This document shows, piece after piece, positions 11,890 through 21,167 of a stretch of 64,000 nucleotides of DNA. Source of the stretch: Owenia fusiformis (lineage: Eukaryota > Annelida > Polychaeta > Sabellida > Oweniidae). Position numbers and translations under genes: made by a program. Within the stretch, counting starts at the first letter, position 1, and every line of letters begins with the position of its first letter. Under the pieces are notes generated by a model that ran no database searches, had not been told where the DNA came from, and saw only the letters and a program-made list of their open reading frames with translations. The stretch lies in assembly GCA_903813345.2 (NCBI GenBank), contig CAIIXF020000002.1, positions 4,070,001 through 4,134,000 on the forward strand. Direction: 5' to 3'.

Positions 11890-12504
11890 TATGTAATATG
11901 AACAACATTTTTTTTGTTCAATCTGTAGCATAATTAAGTATAAACCGTCCAAAATTAATATTATACATGAGAAACAAATACCATATAACATACAAATATG
12001 TTTATCTTAATGTTGTAGGTTCATATATTTATTTTCTATCAATTATATATAAAAAATTGTACTGTGAAATATACATATCAATATTATTGTAACTTACATG
12101 AAAAATATTTAATTTTAATAAAAAATATGTATAAAATATTTCAATTCTTTATTTTTTCAATCTTCCTCCTAAATACTGAAGTTTTAATTTTCGCTCTGTA
12201 TTCAAGTTTTCATTATTTAGGATATGTGTATTTGAAAGAGGGGCCACGTGGGGCAAGTAAAGCCATCTTCCCCTTTTCTCAACAAATGAAACATAAATTT
12301 CAGCAATCTTTAATCCATTCCCTATATCATCTCTTAGTTAAATCATGTATTGGAAAATTATCTTGAAAATTATCTTGAAGTAACACTACATGTTATAACA
12401 AAATAATATTCTCAAAGTATACGTTTGATTTTATTATAAAAACTAAAAAATATACTGCACTGATACATATCGATAAACATTATAATAAACATTAAGATCC
12501 AAAT
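11890..12504. other. Intergenic DNA, nothing recognised
   Basis: A+T-rich. The open frame 12064-12366 (+) consists mostly of Phe/Leu/Tyr/Ile/Lys codons from A+T-rich sequence and is not supported as a gene. Confidence 0.4.
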
Positions 12505-12749
12505 TGTCACCACCTGCCATTTGTTAGAGATGCCGAACACCAACTGCTGAATGCTGAACTGGGCGAACACCAACAACCAACTGCCAAACACTGTGAACAC
12601 AATATGCCACCATTTCCAGGTGGTGACATCAATATGCCACCACTTCCAGGTGGTGACATCAATATGCCACCACTTCCAGTTGGTGACATCAATATGCCAC
12701 CACTTCCAGGTGGTGACATCAATATGCCACCACTTCCAGGTGGTGACAT
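12505..12749. mobile_element. GTCACCACC repeat family, copy 1
   Basis: The element begins TGTCACCACCTGCCATTTGT and ends CCAGGTGGTGACA, an inverted terminal repeat of about 12 bp. The middle contains CCAAACACC/CCGAACACC words shared with two other copies in the window (13435 and 16547). The right part has expanded into the minisatellite listed separately. No protein frame is credible. Confidence 0.65.
12601..12749. repeat. 30-bp hairpin minisatellite, 5 copies
   Basis: Five tandem 30-bp units follow the pattern AATATGCCACCACTTCCAGG plus TGGTGACATC. Each unit contains CACCAC-TTCCAG-GTGGTG, a self-complementary hairpin, so the array can fold within or between units. It appears to be an amplified end of the surrounding TGTCACCACC element. 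Confidence 0.95.
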
Positions 12750-13434
12750 AAAAATCAGCTAAATTTCACGACAATACTGGCAGTTTTCTGTCAAATCTGT
12801 AACTTCATTATATTACACCAAAGTGATAGACATTCTTCTAAAAATCAATGACTCAGACGTTGTTTACTTCAATAGTAACCAACACTAACTTAATAGCATC
12901 TACGGGAAATCGACACTACACACCGATTTACGTCTGAAGCAAAGCCATCAACTATAACCATCATCCATCATTTTACAGAGGTAATTTTATACTAACATTT
13001 AGATGGAACATACTATTATAACATCATAAATATCCTACACATGTCGAAAGACATAAATTGAACGGGAAATTTTAGCCAGTGTAGGTTTCTAATATACTGC
13101 GACTTTTAGCTCGTCACAGGGGTGAGACGATTTGGTAGTTATATCAGACAATAAAATTATAAATCCTATCTCATTAGTCTCTTTATGGCATGTAACTCTC
13201 AATTAAAGTTCCTAAGTGAAAGTTAAAAGTATAGCAAATATATTTTACATAACGTAAGATGGTTTGACATCTACCTTTTATCGCCATGATATAAAGCCCA
13301 TATCTAAATGAAGCTTGAAACATGAAATGAAATTGTAGCAACATTATTTTATTGCTAATATGGTGACATCTACCTTGTTTAAAACAGATTTGATAAGAAT
13401 AAATATAATACAAACAAGGCATTAACATGCAAAA
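12750..13434. other. Intergenic DNA, nothing recognised
   Basis: No exon or RNA gene could be supported. The reverse-strand open frame 13183-13542 overlaps a repeat copy and is rejected. Confidence 0.4.
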
Positions 13435-13542
13435 TGTCACCACCTGCCATTTGTTACAGATGCCAAACACCAACCACAGAATGCCAAACACCAACCACAG
13501 AATGCCGAACACCATCCACCAATAAGTTACCACTTGTGACAT
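13435..13542. mobile_element. GTCACCACC repeat family, copy 2
   Basis: It begins TGTCACCACCTGCCATTTGT and ends TACCACTTGTGACA. The interior holds two tandem units of AATGCCAAACACCAACCACAG type. The upstream flank (GGCATTAACATGCAAAA) is shared with copy 3, so the family's true left boundary may lie further left. Confidence 0.65.
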
Positions 13543-13840
13543 AATACAAAAAAAATCCCATCATTTTTTAAAGGATGAAAATCAATTTCAGAAACTATAT
13601 CTCTTTTAACAAATAAGTATCAATGGGAAATAATAATATTTAATTAAAGCAAAATTTAGGAATGTCGGGTATAGTGAGATAAGTGATCTTGACCTTTTTA
13701 CACTTTTTAGGGTTGCAGATAGATGGTATCCCCAAACAGATTCAAATGTCGTTCAAGATGTCCCACCTTAAACTTAACCTATTTTCAGTAAGCATACATG
13801 TTGTAAAACCTTGCACATATTGCTATTTAATATCAATGTA

Positions 13841-14068
13841 CAGGGTGTCAAATGAATATGTTCCCCGTCCTTAATCTTAACATCCATATAATGTTGAATA
13901 ATTTTTTGTCTGCAAGTGATCTAAATTGTTCTTTAGCACATAAAAACTAGGCTTCATGGAACAACTCTACAAGAAGTTTCAGATGACTAGCTCAACTAGA
14001 GGCACTTTTATGCGCAAAAGTTCATACTCTTGATATTAAGGGGGAGAACATATTCATTTGACACCCTG
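13841..14068. mobile_element. MITE of Tc1/mariner type, about 228 bp
   Basis: Inverted terminal repeats of about 35 bp: the left end begins CAGGGTGTCAAATGAATATG and the right end is its near-exact complement ending CATTTGACACCCTG. TA flanks both ends. No transposase frame is present. Confidence 0.85.
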
Positions 14069-15425
14069 TAGACAACTATGCAAAAAGGTATGAAATGAAT
14101 TGAAAGGATAGAATGCCGAGTGTCAAGCTTCTAACTTTAGAGATTGGGGGACACCTTTTGTTGAACATGATTTCATATTTGAAAAATGATTAATTTTATT
14201 TCTTTATGGACAAGATCGTAAATTGAGATAATGTAATTTGAATGATGATATTTCACACGAGTAATAAGGAATTACATTTCCCCGCTAAAATATTTCGATA
14301 CTCAGTTTTCCTACTCAACTGGAATTAATTAGTTTCATACAAATAGAATATCAAATTCCGTATTATTATTCGTAATATTTTAAACATTGAATTTTTACAA
14401 TAGCAAATTACGTTTTTTCAATTACTCTGACGTCAAAACATAATTTTTTCATGATCAAAATGTAATGTTCACATATAGGTAATACAATACTCTACATTTT
14501 AAGGACAGATATAATACAGTTGACGAAATACATCATTTTTCTATTTAATGGGGTATACATCATTAAAGTACGCCACAGGAAGTGTTCAGAAACTTAACAT
14601 TTTTTATTCATTTTATTCGATCAGAAATGAATTCAATGAACAACATCAATCTCAATATTTCTCCAATTAAACGATTTATTTGATAGTTTCTCTTGTTGTT
14701 CGACATCTGCTATAACATATATTTTTCAATGTCAGTGTGCTAGTTAACTGACTCATGGCCACACAAGGTCTGGTAATAAAGGAAAAAATTATCAATCAAA
14801 ATCCAATAAAATTGACATTTTTAACAACAAAAATGTAAATCCCAAATGTTTTTCTATGGTAGCATTTTTGACGAGGTCGCTATTTGTTAGGTATAAAGAT
14901 TGAATAAGAGAGACATCTTTACAAACATAAGCAAACTAAATGAGTTTACATATTCATGTTATAACTAAGAAGATGTATTTGATCTGAAGACATCTAATCC
15001 TTATTTACTTTCACTAGAAATGTGTAATTGAATGATCTTAACCAAAATCGTATAGAGTATGAATGTTTGCGTGAATGCGTGATTAGTAAAATGTATAATT
15101 GTCCTCTAAAGTAAATCAAAGTTGGAGTTCATATAGGCCTACATAGATGCAAAACAGTAATGCCATTTTCCACACAAAAGTACATGTACCAGTATAACCT
15201 CAGATGGGGTTGGAAGAGGAGTCTGCGCTTTCATGTAGGAAAATAGTGACATTTGCTATGGGCGATAATAGAGAATGTTACAACTTGACAACTTTTATGC
15301 AGAAAACAACATGGCTGCAAATTCACCCTATTCCTAAATAGGTTTTAAAAACACTGTTTGATGTTAAATACATTAGTTTATTCATGTTGTATGAATGTGT
15401 GCGTTGTATCCAAAATTCAACCTAC
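14069..15425. other. Region downstream of the last recognised MRPL28 exon
   Basis: This is where the final coding exon of MRPL28 (minus strand) would be expected, but I could not find a frame resembling the C-terminal part of that family. No other exon, RNA gene or repeat is evident. Confidence 0.4.
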
Positions 15426-17731
15426 CGTTATTCCTTCAATATATTTCTGGTAACGTTTGTATATTTTTTCCCGTTTTTCCTCATCCTGGGGGTAGAGAGT
15501 TTTGTTGACGAGTGCTTGGATCATCTCCCTCTTGAGGTCCTTACCCAGCTGGGATTGGAGGTCACGCTCGTGAGTCTAGAAACACATGATATGTTGTTGT
15601 GGTTTATAAACAATGTATATATAAAAGTGAAAATGTGTACAACACATTTTTAAGAGGTAAAAATCATTTTTTGGCAATCAACAAAAAAGCTTTCCTCGGA
15701 CTAATATTTGAAATAAAAATGTGCCATAGTACAATAGTCCACCCGTGTAGCTCAGCGGTAGCCCAGGTACCTCTTACGCAATAGGTCCCGGATTCGATCC
15801 CCGGTTCAGGCAAGACTAAATTTGCTTGTTTGCGTGAAGTACTTCAGGGTGTTTGACTGAGTGGTCCGCAACTCATACAAAAGGCTGTGGTGTGTACTTG
15901 TATGTCTATGCATAAGTGCACATAAAAGAACACAGGGCTCCTTCAAGGAGGGGTTTCTGGGTCTATCTTCCATGTTAATTATGTAAATTACGACCGTATA
16001 TATACGGGACATACCCAAGAGGTATTGCTCACCTTCATTGGTGGTAAACAAAATACAATACAATACAATACAATACATTACTACAGTAGTTCAATGCTGC
16101 CATCTATTAAAGATATCAACTCAGTGATATTTCTTCAATCTTTCAGAAATATAAATGCATTTTTATTAATACAGTGAACACTCTGTAAACATTTGTATTT
16201 TTGAAGCACTGATTGTGATTGAAAAAACTCTCAAAGTAAATATTAAACCTGTGAGAATATCTTACCCCTAGAATGTAATGGTCGAACCCATATGCATCAA
16301 ACCTGTGAGAATATCTTACCCCTAGAATGTAATGGTCGTACCCATATGCATCAAACCTGTGAGAATATCTTACCCCTAGAATGTAATGGTCGAACCCATA
16401 TGCATCATCAATCAGATCAAGTGTACGTAAGGTCACAGTTATCTCCATCCAGCGATCGAGAATCTCACTGTACAGTGGCCTCTTTTGTAGTCGAGGTATC
16501 CAGAAGTGTGGAACTCTAAAATAAAAACAGGCATTACAATGCAAAATGTCACCACCTCTCACTTGTTACAGACACCAAACACCAAATGCGAAACACCAAC
16601 TGCCAAACACCATCCACAAAAAGTTGGAGACTGTAACAATATGTCACCATCAATTCACATGGACTTAATTTTTGCGATATTACTAGGTGTTCATTAGTCT
16701 CAAAATTCAATCCACATGAAAATTGCATGCTTTACATTTATAGTGTCTGGAATCCTATTTCAATTTGAATTTTCAACTTGGAGTAACCTTGCATATTCCA
16801 TCAAACACATTTACTTAAAGAAATGCATTAGTTATAAATACTGGTACATAGTGTCATTTACTCATTGCCAGGTCCTCTTCCCGGGGTCCTCTTGGTATAT
16901 GAAACTATGATTTCCTGCATAACTATTTATTTTACCTTCTCCTGATGGGATTCTTTTTTGTGTACCCTTCTATAATGTTCTCTCCTCCCCATAGACCCTT
17001 ATTGCGGTCCTTGGTTTGCTTTGTAAGTATTGGCTGGTACACTGTTTTAAATCTACAAAGAATAACATTAATACTTATAAAATCATATATTTTTTCACTT
17101 TTAAACTCTAGATTCACATGTGAGAAAAATCACAACAAAATACACTTTACCAAATAATAAATACAAAAAAAACTTTTTGGAGTTTCTTGGAGTAAAAATC
17201 ATACATATATTCGTTATTCATTAATATATTAAATTCAATTTCAAAACTCATTACATGTCACAAAAACACATTGTGCCAGCTAGATGTATGAATCCCAAAT
17301 CTGCACTCTTAAACTGCAGTACCGTACGGTACATTAAAAGTATGATACCGTACGGTACTGTTGGAGTATAGTGCTGAACAGTGTTCAGGGTAGTGCATGG
17401 TACTGTTTTAGTGTATAGTACCATACGGTACCACATTTCATGGTACCATACAGTACCATTTCCAAAATGGTACCTTACTTGGCTGTGTAGGTATGATCTA
17501 AAAGCAAATCCAAAAAGATCCTTACACTTTTCCTGAGCTTTCATTATACCAGTATTTATCCGTTGGAGGCAGATCATGTACAGGTTTGGGTGGTTCCCTA
17601 CTGAGGTCCTTATGTCTTTCCTGGTAGTGTTCAGGTAGAGATGCTCTGGCCCCTTCATCCCATTTCCTATAGTGTTTCCATGGTTTTTTCTTTGCTGATG
17701 AAGCAGCCGCCCTTGCAATCTTACTGGCCAT
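15426..17731 (-). CDS. MRPL28: Mitochondrial large-subunit ribosomal protein bL28m, four exons found, C-terminus not located
   Basis: bL28m is a structural protein of the large subunit of the mitochondrial ribosome. Four minus-strand exons join in frame: 17731-17526, 17052-16936, 16515-16374 and 15575-15426, with GT-AG introns of phases 2, 2 and 0. The start is the first ATG (17731). Family signatures, matched to the animal MRPL28 family from memory, are SLPEHY near the N-terminus, GLWGGE in exon 2, YSEILD and TVTLRTLDLIDDAYGFDHYI in exon 3, and LGKDLKREM plus IYKRYQKY in exon 4. The four exons give about 205 residues; vertebrate proteins run to about 256, so a last exon should follow the donor GTAGGT at 15425. 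Reading through that donor would stop after two codons. The donor of exon 3 lies in a 54-bp tandem repeat, giving three candidate donors. A SINE occupies intron 3 and a repeat copy lies in intron 2. Confidence 0.93.
15741..16078 (+). mobile_element. tRNA-derived SINE, full-length-looking
   Basis: The head resembles a tRNA gene, with an A-box-like TAGCTCAGCGGTAGC and a B-box-like GGATTCGATCC (15790-15800), the internal promoter of RNA polymerase III. A body of about 230 bp follows, and the element ends in a run of AATAC repeats (about 16051-16077). It lies in intron 3 of MRPL28 in the opposite orientation. A second copy without the tRNA head lies at 56989-57221 on the minus strand. Confidence 0.88.
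16261..16410 (-). repeat. 54-bp tandem repeat copying an exon end and its splice donor
   Basis: On the minus strand the unit holds the last 37 bases of MRPL28 exon 3, the donor GTAAGATATTC and an AG-ended segment CTCACAG. The copies place donors with first intron bases at 16373, 16319 and 16265. Because 54 is a multiple of three and the frame stays open, use of the second or third donor would insert 18 or 36 residues. The first donor gives the family-like protein. Confidence 0.92.
16547..16640. mobile_element. GTCACCACC repeat family, copy 3
   Basis: It begins TGTCACCACCTCTCACTTGT and continues with the CCAAACACC and CCATCCAC words of copy 2. The left flank AGGCATTACAATGCAAAA matches the flank of copy 2. 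The right end is less clear; GTTGGAGACTGTAACA may be a decayed terminus. It lies in intron 2 of MRPL28. Confidence 0.55.
17319..17470. repeat. Cluster of GTACCGTACGGTAC palindromes
   Basis: Within about 150 bp of MRPL28 intron 1 there are several copies of the palindrome GTACCGTACGGTAC or one-base variants (GTACCATACGGTACC, GGTACCATACAGTACC). The copies are spaced irregularly. They could be binding sites or a local amplification; function is unknown. Confidence 0.7.
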
Positions 17732-18930
17732 GAGCTTGGTGCTATATGTGACTCTTCTTGGTTATCTTATGCCCTATTGAGCTACGCACACTCTAAAAAT
17801 AGCACAAAAATCACATGATAGTAAAAACGGCATTCACAATGTTATGGAGTCAGAAGCAACCAGACTCCTGACATCACTGCAACCAACTTCTAATGTTGCT
17901 ATACTTAATTAGCTACATAGTAACAAATGCAACCAATAATAGCCAGGGTCACTCCAAACCTGGTTGCAGTTTGCACACTTCAGTCAGAAGCATCTTATTT
18001 GTTAAAAATGCAAGGTGTCAGGAGAAAACAGATTTTTGTGTTTTTTTTTGTAAAAATGTGATTATTTATCTGAAGAGTGTTGGCACATGTTAGGGAGTGA
18101 CTCTCCTCTTGCAGCTTTTGGGAAGCCATGAATACAAAATGTTCAACCTGTATAGGAATTGGCTGATGGTTTGTCAGTGTAGGCAAAGATCAAAGGAACC
18201 CTGCTGAGAGGCCCAGACGCTACTATAGCAACTATGCTATATCTATCCCATAGTGCACTGTGAAATTATGTAAACAAACCAGCCTCAGCCAATCAGAAGG
18301 GTTCCTGCTGCATAAATTAGTGTCTGTGAAAATGAAATATATCAAGGCACATATAGACAGAGTAGCTGAAGAAGCTCAAAGAACAAAACCAGATAAGCAC
18401 TGAACATCGAAGAAGCAAGACTTGCTGAAGGGTGATACTAAAGATTAGCAAAGGAGTTTCTTTCGTTGAAATATTTCCTGTTTTTGCAGACAAACAGTGG
18501 TTATCAAAACAGTGAGTTATTAATTAAGTGCTTCTTTAGTATTGTGATTTAATTGGAACTGTTGCAGGTGTGTTGTTTGCAATTAGAAGAGTACTTCCAT
18601 GAATATGAAATTGATTATAGCCTTAAAATCTTAGATATTCTAAATCTAAAATTGAAACGACGATTAGTAGAGCAGAATGACAGTTACAGATGACAGCCTT
18701 GAATCTGGGATGACAGTAAATTTGAATGATGAGCAAACTTAGAACTAAAGCATGTGTAACAACCTGAGGGCGCTTCAGGGGACCTGTAGCCTAACAAGCC
18801 AGATACAGACATAAAACGGAGTGTGCTAAATTCAATGGGGGTAATGGTTACACTTGTATTTATATACTGTATGCATGCTGCAGTTTATCTATAGTCCTGA
18901 GAATGTCCCAATAGGTTGTCAATACGGATT
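17732..18930. other. Region 5' of MRPL28, no gene seen
   Basis: This should contain the MRPL28 promoter, but no core element stands out. A CCAAT-type AGCCAATCAG occurs at about 18287, too far to assign. The short open frames here lack coding character. Confidence 0.35.
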
Positions 18931-19348
18931 AAGGTCAGGGTGCATGATGGGAAATTTTCTGCATTCCTCAATTGAGTCACATGTTATTTTTCAAACAAGA
19001 ATCACTCCTTCCCTTCATTGTCTATATCTTCCAGTTTTGCACAAAGAGTGCACTTATGTGCCTAGAAAAGACTTGTGAGAAGATTGTTTTGATAAAGTGT
19101 ATAAAAAACAAGAAAATTCAGTGAAAAAAATCAGAAAATTTTTAAAAAACTTTTTCACTAAATTTTCTCATTTTTTATACATTTTACAAAATAAACCTTC
19201 TCACAAGGCTTTTCTAGGCACAGAAATGCACTCTTTGTGAAAACTTGGAAGATGTAGACAATGTGGGGAAGGAGTTATTCATGTTTGAAAAATAACATGT
19301 GACTCAATTGAGGAATGCAGAAAATTTCCCAACATGCACCCTGTCCTT
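18931..19348. repeat. Long inverted repeat (foldback), about 200-bp arms
   Basis: The left arm starts AAGGTCAGGGTGCATGATGG and the right arm ends with its complement (CATGCACCCTGTCCTT). Matching blocks run inward through TCAATTGAGTCACATG and TGCCTAGAAAAG to a short A+T-rich centre near 19135. A transcript would form a long, slightly mismatched hairpin. The reading frame 18854-19078 is part of this arm and is not treated as a gene. Confidence 0.88.
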
Positions 19349-20159
19349 AAAATCTACCACCAAGAGTGAAATGACTGAAAGGAAAATGTCCCCATTCTGC
19401 AAATGAATGCATACAATTGGGGATTCAACTGCATAAAACGAATGCTAAAATACTCGGGGATTATTGATGAATATAATTTAGTGTATAAGCCATGGAAAAT
19501 TCTCCAATGTTGTAAACTAATCAGACGGACAAATTATAAAACGTTATCAGGACTATAGTCCTGTCACAGGATAGTCTAAGGTGCAAAATTTTTCTGAAAA
19601 CGGTTGAATGACAGCAAACTAAAGTAATCCAAAGTACACAGGAACCTGTATCAACACCAGACATCCATTGGTCACATCGACTGGTGGCCGAACACAGAAG
19701 AATAATGGCAATTTAAGAATTTGCTATATTCTTACAGGTTTTGCCATCAGAATCAGTCAGTTGCGTTGTGGTTGATTTTGACTGACTTCTGCCAAAAAAA
19801 AAAATTAATTTGTGTTGAATTAAACTTTTAACGTGTGAAGCAGAGCAGACAACATATCAGTAGTATGACACATACATTTTATTCCTGGTGGACGAGTGTT
19901 TAATGCCTTTAGATGTGACATAAACGTTAAATCTTTTGAAGAAATATTTTCCCGAACTTTTTTTGATCATGGAGCAACTCTATTATCGCCCATTTGTAAT
20001 CTCGAGCACCTGCTCACGTGACCTTTTCTTATTTCTTTAAAAACTCCACAAATACAATATCATGTTGAACAATACTACATTTGAATGAAGAAAATTGTAT
20101 AGAAATATCAATTAAGGCTAAATTGTATCTATCAATTCGCTGAAACGACGGGATTATAA
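19349..20159. other. Intergenic DNA, nothing recognised
   Basis: No exon, RNA gene or repeat that I can support. Confidence 0.4.
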
Positions 20160-20303
20160 AATCGAGAATCCTCGTAATTTCGTTCACCCAACAACCAGAA
20201 AAAAGTTTGAGTATGGCGGACGATATTATTTTTCTTGGATATTTTGTCTATCTTTGCACGTATACTGGATGAAATCACTATATGCGTCTCCACTTTAGCA
20301 GTT
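20160..20303 (+). promoter_or_regulatory. Possible non-coding first exon of the large plus-strand gene
   Basis: A strong splice donor (GTT then GTAAGTAT) begins at 20304 and could pair with an acceptor ahead of the coding ATG (candidates end TTCCAG near 21117 or CATCAG near 21144). The putative exon contains a 19-codon upstream frame (20213-20272, ATGGCGGACG to TGA). The following intron has repeated AGGCCTAG words. The left boundary is arbitrary and no core promoter element could be fixed. Confidence 0.35.
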
Positions 20304-21167
20304 GTAAGTATACATTGTGATATATTTTATTCCCCGAACTTTTGAAATTTGTCCAGAATCCTTTGCAAAAGTTGCATTTACCAAAAAGGCAAAACCAAAC
20401 TTCTCTGGAGAAATTCTCAGTTAGGCCTAGGCCTAGATCTAGAGTAAGTGGTGTATTAGTCTAGGTCTAAGCTAGAGCTAGCTGTAAGCCTAGAGTATTT
20501 CACTGGCAGGTTAGATTAGATCCTAGCTAAAGGAGGGTTTTGGTCATAATCACTGTGTTGGTGTATATTTCACCTTATTTTTTAACTTTAGTTGAGTCTC
20601 AATACTCTAAAGCATTATTTTGATTTAAAACATGGTCAGAATCACTTGCAAATTGCAGATATTGAGCTTGAAGCGCAAATTTTTTACTTTTTTGGGCAAA
20701 AACTCTGTTCATGGACATGACCTCATATCTATTAATTGATCGCCAAGAAATGTTAAAAAAATTCTCTGACAAGTTACAAAATATGAAAGTTAAATAAACA
20801 TAGAATATCACTTCAATCAAAGCCACTGGCATGAGAAAAAAATTAAGGTCTATGATGTAGAATTTTGGGATGTGCCAGCTCAGATTAAGATCTCATCCTT
20901 TGTAGATTCCAATTTATTTTTGAAATTTAAAAATAAAAAAATTGACAGACTGCTGGAATTGAAAAGATAACCCAACGTTGAAATAGTCCATGGTCAAAAT
21001 AACCCCTGACAAATAACATTAAAATTTGACATATTTCTCCTGTAATCTAATTATTCCAATTTGTTTGTTACTGCCAATAATATGCATCGAAGGATTTTCC
21101 CAAAAATTATGTTCCAGCTGGTGTCATGAAGTAAACAACATCAGACTCACTCATTCTACCATTCAAC

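Noticed and set aside
12412-12749. Repeated ICHHFQVVTS / MSPPGSGGIL peptides
   Set aside because: Both are translations of the 30-bp hairpin minisatellite, one on each strand.
15741-15812. A functional tRNA gene
   Set aside because: A-box and B-box-like sequences are present but the flanks do not form an acceptor stem, and a SINE body and AATAC tail follow directly.
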